Shown here piece by piece: positions 33,807-44,323 of a stretch of 64,000 nucleotides of DNA. The stretch's first letter is position 1. Each line of letters starts with the position of its first letter. A program made the translations under genes and the position numbers. The notes below the pieces were generated by a model. It ran no database searches. It was not told the origin of the DNA and worked only from the letters and a program-made list of their open reading frames with translations. This DNA comes from Trachythela sp. YZ-2020 (lineage: Eukaryota > Cnidaria > Anthozoa > Malacalcyonacea > Clavulariidae), in assembly GCA_016169945.1 (NCBI GenBank), contig JADLSH010000393.1, forward strand, positions 7,209,501-7,273,500, given 5' to 3'.

Positions 33807-34548
33807 AAATATGTGCCCAATTTATATTTCAGCGGGTTTTATAGATATTAGAAAATAATTTTTGGTACAATTTCACAGACAATCTATAAAACTACTATAC
33901 CCCTCCAGCAATGTCCCAAATATGTGCCCAATTTATATTTCAGCGGGTTTTATAGATATTAGAAAATAATTTTGGGTACAATTTCACAGACATGCTATAA
34001 AACTACTATACCCCTCTAGCAATGGCCCAAATATGTGCCCAATTTCTATTTCAGCGGGTTTTATAGATATTAGAAAATAATTTTGGGTACAATTTCACAG
34101 ACATGCTATAAAACTACTATACCCCTCTAGCAATGGCCCAAATATGTGCCCAATTTCTATTTTAGCGGGTCTTATAGATATTATGAAAATGATTTTGGGT
34201 ACAATTTCAGACATGCTATAAAACTACTATACCCCTCCAGCAATGGCCCAAATATGTGCCCAATTTCTATTTCAGAGGGTTTTATAGATATTATGAAAAT
34301 GATTTTGGGTACAATTTCAGACATGCTATAAAACTACTATACCCCTCCAGCAATGGCCCAAATATGTGCCCAATTTCTATTTCAGAGGGTTTTATAGATA
34401 TTATGAAAATCATTTTGGGTACAATTTCACAGACATGCTATAAAACTACTATACCTCTCGATCAATGGCCCAAATATGTGCCCAATTTCTATTTCAGCGG
34501 GTTTTCTAGATATTATGAAAATGATTTTGGGTACAATTTCACAGACAT

Positions 34549-35345
34549 GTTTATTTATTTTTCGTTTAGGTCAGATCGAATTGGTGGTTGCAGGTATTCG
34601 GATCCTGGAACATGTTTTGGGGACCCTGTCCAGTTGGAACAGCTATTGGGTCTATATTAAGATATTTCTTTGTGGTTTGAAGTGAGGTGTTGGATAATTA
34701 TAGTGGTTTGATGTATGATGAATGGTTTATTGTTTGATAAATGGTATATTGTTTGATTCGTGGTGTGAATAATGTGAAGACAACATAATGAAATATAGAG
34801 ACAACATAATGAAAATATAGAACAGTAGCATATTGAAAATATAGAACAGTAACATACCGAAAATATAAAACAGTAACATGATGATATTATGGATATTAAC
34901 TGTGACAAAATGAATTTGTGTGTTGTTTGTGTAGGCAAAACCCGGGTGCAGTCATGTGTGGAATGATGCCAAGGTCTGGGTGAATGCCAATGTGTTTTTG
35001 CCACCCAGACCAAGTCCCATATCGTTTTCTGTTAAAAACTTGGTTATGTTGTCATCAGGTTCCGAGCATAACCGGGACAGCACGTTTCTAACCCGCTACC
35101 AGGTCTTGGAACAATGTGCTTGCATATACATATTGACTTTGGTGGTTTATGAATAAACCATGCCGTGCAAAATATGCATTGATATTTCGTGTGCAAAAAA
35201 ATGTGGAATTGTGTGTGAGAATGGTTTTTATGTGGTACTGGTGATGGGGGTGGTTTATATAAACTATGTGAAATGTTATAAGTGAGACATTTGATAATAA
35301 ATACGGTGAAAAATGAAGTTTACTTACGAGAAGGATTGAGTAGAT
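34549..35345. repeat. PLE-3 LTR-like repeat, copy 1
   Basis: Shared with 39817-40480 (direct) and 40745-41523 (inverted). It contains a conserved block near 35010-35110 with two potential hairpins: GGTTATG/CATAACC (about 35041-35076) and CCAAGT/ACTTGG. All three copies keep these pairings, which suggests structured RNA, but I cannot fold it into a canonical hammerhead. Confidence 0.85.
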
Positions 35346-36556
35346 GTTTTCATTGCGTTGAGACGGAAGGAAAATTTGAGGCCTGTCGGTGAATCTGATT
35401 AATGATGCATGTGGGTTGTGACAATGGTTGTGACAGATGGTGTGACATATGTGTGACCTGTGATCGTGACAGTGGGATCGAGATGTGGACGATGATGAAA
35501 ATTGTTGTACGAAGTGGAAGCATGGGTTGACAATGTAGTACGTAATGAGTGAATTGTGGTCTGTGTGGTGAATGTGGATAATGATGTATGTGGTTTGTGA
35601 CAGATGGCGTGACGCATGTGTGACATGATGGTCGGGACTTTAATTTGTTCTGGCTTTTCGTTCTTTGGGAGAGTTGTGAATGGAGGGTTTGGGTATATTT
35701 TGGATGGCAAGAACAGTGTTTTAGGATGCCGATTGGGGGATGTGTTGTAAGATGGACCAGGTGGGTTTCCGATCGGGGTTCGGGGAGGGTGGATTCGTAT
35801 AGGGGCTGCCCAGTGAGCATTCAACGACAAAATTTGTACACCAAGTGTGCATGTAATATAAGTTGTATCTGATTATTTACATGAACTATTTATATTGACA
35901 TGGTGGAGATTATGTTATGTACAAGATTATTATGTATGTACAGTGCGGACAGGTGAATGTGTGCGTGAGAGAGGAAGCAATTTGGTGCAGATCATACATT
36001 GGAATCAAAATTTCCAGTGTGAAGTGTTTGATCTGATTAGATCCAGGCTGAAATAGATTGTGATGGACCATTAACTTATACTTATAGTGAATGGTCCCAT
36101 ACCGATTCAATAGTATTGTGACTGTGGTCACTGCATGTTCTAATTCGGAGGCAGTTTTTCCAAGGAGCCCATTTTGTAAATCATATTTAAAACCATATTT
36201 AAAAAAACATATTTAAAACCTATTTACAAAAACATATTTGAAAACACCTATTTGAACGTTTTTTTGTCTATCTGTTCTTAGGGTGCTGTTAGGCCTTTAC
36301 TAGTGATGTCTTGGGTGGAAGATCCAATCTGTGTCTTTAAGCCTTGTTAGGATTATGTGTGTGGCAACTGTGGAATTGTCCAATTCATGTGGAGGGATTG
36401 ATGTGCTAGTCATTGTTGGCGACTTGAGGTAGACATGTTTGTACTGTGTTGAGTGTGTTTTGGGATGTGGTGTAAACTGAGGTGTCGAGGAAAGAGTGTG
36501 ACTTCAAATTTGATTGTGGGGTGGAATGAGTTGAGATGATTAATGAATGTTTGGAG

Positions 36557-38000
36557 TTAATCCTCTCCATGTGTCCAGATTAAGAATATATCATCTATAA
36601 ATCTTTTCCACAGGAGGGGTATGAGGTGATCGGGTGCAGATAAGAGAAGTGAGTCCTCTAATGCGCCCATGAAAATGTTTGCTAAAGAGTGTGCCATTTT
36701 GGTGCCCATGGCAGTGCCCTGTTTCTGTAAGTAAAGTTGATCTTTGAATGTGAAGTAGTTTTCTTTGAGTATGTGTTCAAGAAACTGGTGTATGACTTTG
36801 CGAAGTGGCCACAGATGTCCGTGTTTGGTGTCCAGTGCTTCCAATGCAGCACGGATCCCTTCATCGTGCAGGATGTTGGTGTATAATGATTTGACATCGA
36901 TGGTGGCGAGAACGGTGTTGGGTGGTAATGGTGTTGGGATATCGAATATGGTTTGTAGGAAATGGTTGGTGTCCTTGATGTAAGATGGGAGTGAATGGCA
37001 TAGTGGTTTGAGATGTGTGTCTATGAATGAGGAGAGCCTATCTGTTGGTGAGTCGCAACCCGATATGATTGGTCGTCCTGGATTATTTGGTTAGTGTATT
37101 TTTGGTAGTAAGTAAAATATGGGTACGCATGGTGGTGAGGGTGGTAGTAGGTACTTGAGTGTTTGGTGGTCAATGTCTCCATATTTAAAGAGATCCTTGA
37201 CATAATTTGTGATGGTATTGGTTTGTGCTGTGATGGCTGTGTTTGGTTGGGCCTGTATTTTTGCATAATATTTTTTGTCATTGAGTTGGGAGAGTGCCTC
37301 TTTTTCATAGTCAGTTGTTGACCAAATGACCACTGCACCTCCCTTGTCTGCTGGTTTAATGACATATGTTTGATTGTGGATGTTGTGGTTTGCAAGAAAT
37401 TCCAGTTCCTCTATATTTAGGTTGGAATTGTGTTGTTCATGTGAGTTGTGTTTGAATGTATGCTGGATGGATTCTGCAACAGAGACTATGAATGAAATGA
37501 AGTTTGGATTGTCCGGAGTAGGCGGTGTCCACAGACTTTTGGTCTTGAATGGATTTGGATGATCATTGGAAAAATTTCTAAAGTGGTAATGTATGTACAT
37601 GGATCTTCTGAATTGTTTGAAAGAATTGACAATTGTTTTGATGTGAGTGTTGGCTGGTGTTGGTACGAATTTGAAGCCCTTTGAAAGCATGGATGTTAAT
37701 GGTTGTGGTATTTCTTGGTTAGTGAGATTGACAATGAGGTTGTTGTTGGTATGTTGCTTGATTTTTTGGTGGTAGTGTTTTTTGTCATGGTTCTTTTTGA
37801 AGACTCTCCGATATGATTTTTCTTTGAGGAAGGATTTTATTGCCTTCCTTTCATGAACATGTTGTATATGGTTGGGAACTGTTGTTCCTTCCCCAATAGT
37901 CGTTGGTGGATGAATGATGGTGTGGTTGTGGGTGGTGGCGGTGGTATCCTCAGTGGTGGTGTTTGGCCGGTGGTTGTGATTGAGTGTATGCTGCCTGTGG
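36557..38000 (-). pseudogene. Penelope-type reverse transcriptase (PLE-3)
   Basis: On the minus strand the RT reads nearly through. The N-terminal part has LIVNLTNQEIPQPLTSML, KGFKFVPTPAN and KPADKGGAVVIW. After a TAA at about 37094 (directly after YLLPKIH) follow GRPIISGCDSPTDRL, VLATIDVKSLYTNI, GTAMGTKMAHSLANIFMG and the catalytic WKRFIDDIFLIWTHG. This is the standard Penelope RT order. One nonsense codon and a frameshift near 36510 (SFHPTIKF then FLDTSVY) inactivate it. The region distal to FLDT is not recognisable and no GIY-YIG domain is visible. Confidence 0.9.
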
Positions 38001-38211
38001 CGGTCTCAGAAAATCCTGACGTTTTTCATGTTCGTGATAGTGTGATTGTGTTGGTGATATGGTGTTGCGACGTTTGTATTGTGTTGTGGAGGAAGGTTGA
38101 TATGATTGTTTTCGTTTTGATTGTGGATTGTTTTTTGGTTGTGACGTGTGTTTCGATTGTGGCTTGTGTTTTGGTGGTGGCTTGTGTGTGCTGGCAATGT
38201 GAAGAATTGTG

Positions 38212-39629
38212 CTAGACAGCTCCTGTGGGAGGTCTTTGTCGATGGTGGTGGAGATTGAGGCAATTTCTTCCTCTGGTTTTCTCCAACCGTTCCTTGTGGT
38301 GTTTGTGGAGGATGCGAGTGAGTTGGGCTGTGCAGTTTTTTATGGCAGTGTCCCATGCTGCTTGATGGTCTGAAGACAGTTGAACCCAGGGCTGCAGGTT
38401 CATGGTGATGCCGGTTGGTGAAGTGTTGTTGCTGATATGCTTGGTGAGGGTGGTGAGTTGGCGATCATGTTGGTGTTTGGTGTAGTGGAGGTCAACAAGT
38501 TTGTTGAACATGATTGAAGTGGTGTTGGTTTTGGTGTTAGGTGTGATGGAGTTTTGGGTTTCGTTGGGATTGGTGGGGGTTTGGGAGGTTGTAGGGGCTA
38601 ATGTAGTGGAGGATGGGGTTTGATTTGGTCGAGGTGTGGTTTCCATGGGAGTGTCGGATGGGGTTTGATGTGGTTGAGGTGTGGTTTCCAAGGGAGTTTT
38701 GGATGGGGTTTCATTTGGTTGAGGTGTGGTATCCATGGGAGTGGTGTGGGGTTGGGAAATGGTGGGTTTGGGTGTGTTTAGGACTTGGATGGAGATGGGT
38801 TTAGAAATGGTGGGTGTGCTGGGGGTTTGCGAGGTGGTGGGTTTGGGTGTGTTAGGCGGTAGGGTTTGTGTTGGACTAGGTGTGGTTGTGAATTTGGGAA
38901 GGTTGGATGTGGTGCTGCTTCGTGAGGTGGTGGGTTTAGATGTTCTGGATTTTAGGGTTTGTGTTGGGCCGGGTGTGGTTATGGGTTTGGAAAAGGTGAA
39001 TGTGGTGCGGGAGGGGGTGGGTTTGGGTTTTCTGGATTTTAGGGTTAGGGATGGCCTAGGGTTTGTATAGGTAAGGGATGTGGCAGGTTTGGTTTTCTTG
39101 GGGATATGGGTAGAGGTGGGTTTGGAGACAGTGGATATGGTTTGGGTTTGGGTAGTTTTGGGTTTTCTGGATTTTATGGTTAGGGATGGCCTAGGGTTTG
39201 TATAGGTAAGGGATGTGGCAGGTTTTGTTTTGTTGGGGATGTGGGTGAATTGGGTTCGGAGATAGTGGATGTGGCTTGGGTGGTTTTGAGTTTGGGTGTG
39301 TTCGAGCTTAGGGTTTGTTTAGGTGTGGTCAAGGTTGGGGAGGTGGTGGGTTCTGGTCTGGTGGGGACTTGGGAAGAAATGGGTGTGGTGTCAGAATCAG
39401 TGAGGTTGAAGGTTGTCAGTGTTGAATTTATGAGGGAGGAAGGTGAGTGTGTTGACATTGGTGAGTTGGTGGGTTCAGGGTGGGTCACGGTTGTATCTAG
39501 GGATGCTGTTGGGGTGCAATCTATCATGGCTGCGCAAGCAGCATCCGATTCCCCAAGGAGATCTTGGAGTGCGATGGCAAGTTCTGGCCAAGGTTGAGAC
39601 TGGTCCATCTGCTCGTTTTGTGAAGCCAT
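38212..39629 (-). pseudogene. Thr/Pro/Ser-rich leader ORFs of PLE-3
   Basis: Two open minus-strand stretches, 39180-39629 (starts MASQNEQMDQSQPWPEL) and 38212-38736, are very rich in Thr, Pro, Ser and Asn, with repeated TTPQPNETPS-like phrases. They lie directly upstream of the RT and probably belong to its N-terminal or separate leader ORF. The antisense Val/Gly-rich frames are shadows. The 38736-39180 gap has the same composition with interrupted frames. Confidence 0.55.
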
Positions 39630-39816
39630 AGATATTGGCTAAATATGAAATGAGTGAGTAATGGTTGGTTATGGTAATATGGTATGCTTCTGATTTTATT
39701 GCGTGGTGATCTATGTTGTCTACCGTTTGTGTAGACTTTTAATAGACCCACATGGCCACTTTGTGTTTGCCAGGAGATCTCTTGATGCTTACCCTTTTCC
39801 TGCGAATATATCACAA

Positions 39817-40480
39817 TGTTTATTTATTTTTCGTTTAGGTCAGATCGAATTGGTGGTTGCAGGTATTCGGATCCTGGAACATGTTTTGGGGACCCTGTCC
39901 AGTTGGAACAGCTATTGGGTCTATATTAAGATATTTCTTTATGGTTTGAAGTGAGGTGTTGGATAATTATAGTGGTTTGTTGTATGATGAATGGTTTATT
40001 GTTTGATAAATGGTATTTTTTTATTCGTGGTGTGGTAACATGATGAGATTATGGATATTAAATGTGATAAAATGAATTTGTGTGTTGTTTGTGTAGGCAA
40101 AACCCGGGTGCAATCATGTGTGGAATGATGCCAAGGTCTGGGTGAATGCCATTGTGTTTTTGCCACCCAGACCAAGTCCCATATCGTTTTCTGTTAAAAA
40201 CTTGGTTATGTTATCATCAGGTTCCGAGCATAACCGGGACAGCACGTTTCTAAACCGCTAGCAGGTCTTGGAACAACGTGCTTGCATATACATATTGATT
40301 TTGGTGGTTTATGAATAAACCATGCCACGCAAAATATGCGTTGATATTTTGTGCGCAAAAAAACGTGGAATTGTGTGAGAATGGTTTTTATGTGGTATTG
40401 GTGATGGGGGTGGTTTACATAAACTATGTGAAGTGTTATAAGTGAGACATTTGATAATAAATACGGTGAAAATGAAGTTT
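39817..40480. repeat. PLE-3 LTR-like repeat, copy 2 (direct)
   Basis: Same orientation as copy 1, with an internal deletion near 40015-40035. Homology to copy 1 stops at GAAGTTTACTTACGA, after which the inverted half begins. Confidence 0.85.
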
Positions 40481-40744
40481 ACTTACGATGTATGTCACAC
40501 ATGCGTCACGCCATCTGTCACAAACCACATACATCATTATCCACATTCACCACACAGACCACAATTAACTCATTACGTACTACGTACATTGTCAACCCAT
40601 GCTTCCACTTCGTACAACAATTTTCATCATCGTCCACATCTCTATCCCACTGTCACGATCACAGGTCACACATACGTCACACCATCTGTCATAACCCACA
40701 TGCATCATTAATCAGATTCACCGACAGGCCTCAAACTTTCCTTC

Positions 40745-41523
40745 CGTCTCAAACCCCCGCTGATAAATTCTTTCTGCTCGCGTCTACGCAAGGAGAAAAT
40801 CAACTCAATCCTTCTCGTAAGTAAACTTCATTTTGACCGTATTTATTATCAAATGTCTCACTTATAACACTTCACATAGTTTATATAAACCACCCCCATC
40901 ACCAATACCACATAAAAACCATTCTCACACAATTCCACGTTTTTTTGCGCACGAAATATCAACGCATATTTTGCGCTGCATGGTTTATTCATAAACCACC
41001 AAAATCAATATGTATATGCAAGCACGTTGTTCCAAGACCTGCTAGCGGGTTAGAAACGTGCTGTCCCGGTTATGCTCGGAACCTGATGATAACATAACCA
41101 AGTTTTTCACAGAAAACGATATGGGACTTGGTCTGGGCGGCAAAAACACAATGGCATTCACCCAGACCTTGGCATCATTCCACACATGATTGCACCCGGG
41201 TTTTGCCTACACAAAAAACACACAAATTCATTTTATCACATTTAATATCCATAATCTCATCATGTTACTGTTCTATATTTTCAATATGTTGTCTTCATAT
41301 TATTCACACCACGAATCAAACAATATACCATTTATCAAACAATAAACCATTCATCATACATCAAACCACTATAATTATCCAACACCTCACTTCAAACCAT
41401 AAAGAAATATCTTAATATAGACCCAACAGCTGTTCCAACTGGGCAGGGTCCCAAAACATGTTCCAGGATCCGAATACCTGCAACCACCAATTCGATCTGA
41501 CCTAAACGAAAAATAAATAAACA
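40745..41523. repeat. PLE-3 LTR-like repeat, copy 3 (inverted)
   Basis: Complement of copy 1, ending in the element terminus at the minisatellite border. Copies 2 and 3 face each other and form a ~0.65 kb-arm inverted repeat centred near 40.6 kb. Confidence 0.85.
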
Positions 41524-41766
41524 ACATGCTATAAAACTACTATACCCCTCTAGCTATGGCCCAAATATGTGCCCAATTTCTATTTCAGTGGGTTTTATAG
41601 TTATTATGAAAATGATTTTGGGTACAATTTCACAGACAATCTATAAAACTACTATACCCCTCTAGCAATGGCCCAAATATGTGCCCAATTTCTATTTCAG
41701 CAGGTTTTATAGATATTATGAAAATAATTTTGGGTACAATTTCACAGACATGCTATAAAACTACTT

Positions 41767-42091
41767 TATTATATAAACATAAGTGTTATATAGAGTTTTA
41801 TGCCACTGAGAAAAATCGTATTTAAACACACGTAAAAAATACGATATTTTTACGTGTGAAAATATCATTTTTGCAAGCCAATCAACAAATTTACATATTT
41901 GTTTTGAGTTTCTACATGAATTGTCGTTTGTTTATAAAATAAACAGAATAGTACATCGTTGCTTGGAAATATGCAATTTATTTCTCGTGTTGAAGAGAAT
42001 ATCGTTCGCTGCGCTCACTCGTGAGCAATATTCTCTTCAACACTCGAAATAAATTCCATATTTCCGCGCAACCATGTAATATTCTCTATAT
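41767..42091. mobile_element. Foldback MITE inserted in the minisatellite
   Basis: About 325 bp replacing the expected continuation of a minisatellite unit. It contains two clear palindromes: ACACGTAAAAAATACG/CGATATTTTTACGTGT near 41828-41860, and a larger one near 41975-42050 with arms TATTTCTCGTGTTGAAGAGA and its complement around CGTTCGCTGCGCTCACTCG. No ORF. Terminal borders are approximate. Confidence 0.65.
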
Positions 42092-42430
42092 ATCCCTCTA
42101 GCAATGTCCCAAATATGTGCCCAATTTATATTTCAGCTTGTTTTATAGATATTATGAAAATAATTTTGGGTACAATTTCACAGACATGCTATAAAACTAC
42201 TATACCCCTCTAGCAATGGCCCAAATATGTGCCCAATTTCTATTTCAGAGGGTTTTATAGATATTATGAAAATAATTTTGGGTACAATTTCACAGACATG
42301 CTATAAAACTACTATACCCCTCGATCAATGGCCCAAATATGTGCCCAATTTCTATTTCAGTGGGTTTTATAGATATTATGAAAATGATTTTGGGTACAAT
42401 TTCACAGACATGCTATAAAACTACTATAAC

Positions 42431-44323
42431 CCTGAGTTTCACTTGTATAATAGGGGAATGCTGTGAACAGACTATATCCTTATTATTTGAATTTCTTTAA
42501 GACAAAATGGAATTAAAAACATAGATAATTTTTAATATATACATGAAAATTATTATAAATACTAACATCTCATTGTTCACTCCTATTATAATGTTCCCCT
42601 ATATTATTATATACATGTATATATATAATAACAATACTATTGTTTGAATTTTACAGTGTAGAAAGAGCTATAGTGCTTAATGCCAAAATAACAGAGTCGT
42701 GACTCAATTTTGAGTAAAGAAACTATATAGGAAAATATGATCGCTGCATTTTAACTTATATTGTCTTTTTCGATTGACGATTACTGATAAATTTTGATTC
42801 TGCTGGAATAAATTACATGCAAGGCTTGTCAAAAAAGGAAATAAATACGGTTCAGACACCACAGACGCTTTTTCATCAACATTTTTCAGCAATAAAGCAT
42901 AATGGTTAAATGAGTAACTGTGAAATTGTTTTAATTAAAAAAGTCGTTCCAGCAGAACCAACCAGTCGGCAAGCATAAGTAAACTTAATGCATTCTTCAA
43001 AATTGTAGAAATACAATACAAAATGTATTGGAAATGTGTGGTCTTTCAAACATAAATGTCATTAATTATAATATGAAATATTTTTTGAATATTAAGCTAT
43101 TCTTAGTAGGGTACAAAAGTAGTTTATAATGGTGAAATGCAGTTGATTAACTTATGGCCAATGCACACGGCTTTACACCAAATGCGTGATTATACCTTAT
43201 CATCCCTATTATTTCTTACATACAGTATATTTCACTTTCTACCTTGTGAGGAGAGATACTCTAGTTGTACTTAAATATATAATACATCTAACCATGCCTC
43301 ATTAATACTAGATAGTGCCCGTGAGAATGTGCCTGAAAAAGGCATTGTAATTTAGGTTTTTTAACCAAAATACCGTTGAAAGGTCAGAATATAAAAAAAC
43401 AAGGCAGGTTATATGTTATTTGGTGATATAGATTCATGTCTCACTGTTTATGGGTTGGTAAGGGCCACCATTTAGGGCTACGATTAAAGTTAGCAACTCA
43501 AAAACAGCGAGATATGAATCTACTAACCCCACTGATCTAATAATAGACTGGATATAGCTTCTATAGGTGGCAAAAGTGAAGCCACATTATATATGCGAAA
43601 ATCACTTCCGGGGACCACAGAGTGATACAAATTTGTATAGAAATATATGGCGTGAATTTTCCAAAATTTAAGACACTTTGCGATCTTGTACTAACCTCAT
43701 CGTTCTACCATGGATAAAAGATGTTATGTTAATGCTTTTAAAACTAAAATTATCTAGATTGCTCTAAAATATTGGCATTTGTGTTCGTTCAAAGTTGTCC
43801 TAGCGGGAATAATATTTTTATCGCCAGGATCATAAATTATGAGAAGACAATTTCTAGTTTGCTTTCGAAATATGGAGGCAGAATAAGATCTACTCTACTC
43901 AAAAATACCTTGAAAGTAAAGTAAATAATTTTGTTTTATCATATATGTTTAATCTTGATCAACAAGAGGTTTTTAATTCCCCCAAATGACCAAGCCTTTA
44001 CAAATATACTTTTCAGTCTGTATAGATATTTGTACATGTTTAGTTGTTTACAGTACTTGTTTTCATTTATTATACTTAAAACTGGCCTTTATACACCACG
44101 TATATTTACCATTTAATCCATGAATGATGGATTGCCATGCCTGTAAGTCAATGGCCCCCTCTTGCCCACTCATTAGGAATTGAAATAGGTCAAGTTTGGG
44201 ATAGCGAATACTCATAACTATTCATTTCTTAAGAAGGACCTTGGCCAATTACTGGAGAAACAGTCTCTTTGAAATTTTTATCCCCCATTTACACGAACCC
44301 GGCTCAAGTGTATATATGGGGAA
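42431..44323. other. Non-coding AT-rich region
   Basis: I find no gene, repeat array or transposon end that I can support. Short ORFs here lack coding character. Confidence 0.5.

Larger units (their letters stand above)
34549..41523 (-). mobile_element. Penelope-like element (PLE-3) with direct and inverted LTR-like repeats
   Basis: A ~7 kb insertion in the minisatellite, starting TGTTTATTTATTTTTCG and ending with its complement; ACATG flanks both sides. Three LTR-like copies are present: 34549-35345 (+), 39817-40480 (+) and 40745-41523 (inverted). Between the first two, the minus strand codes for a Thr/Pro-rich leader and a Penelope RT. The block 40495-40745 is the complement of 35370-35620. 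Partial and inverted LTR copies are known for Penelope elements. Confidence 0.85.
32842..42430. repeat. ~112 bp minisatellite array, split by insertions
   Basis: About fourteen copies of a 110-113 bp unit containing CTATAAAACTACTATACCCC, AATGGCCCAAATATGTGCCC, TATTTCAGCGGGTTTTATAG and TTTTGGGTACAATTTCACAG. Ten or so copies lie in 32842-34548 (themselves split at 33076-33806), two at about 41524-41766 and three at about 42092-42430. The interruptions are a LINE, a Penelope-like element and a small palindromic element. Units contain short open frames that are not genes. Confidence 0.95.

Noticed and set aside
32842..34548. CRISPR-like regular repeats
   Set aside because: Units of ~112 bp are contiguous with no unique spacers, in a eukaryotic setting with transposons. 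It is a minisatellite.
34956..35156. Small ORFs inside the PLE-3 LTR copies
   Set aside because: Not conserved between the three copies in frame; structured non-coding repeat is a better reading.
38613..39597. Val/Gly/Trp-rich plus-strand ORFs
   Set aside because: Antisense shadows of the Thr/Pro-rich PLE leader.
34549..41523. LTR retrotransposon (Gypsy/Copia/DIRS)
   Set aside because: The RT has Penelope-specific landmarks (KPADKGGAVVI, GRPIISGC, RFIDDIFLIW) and there is no protease, RNase H or integrase.
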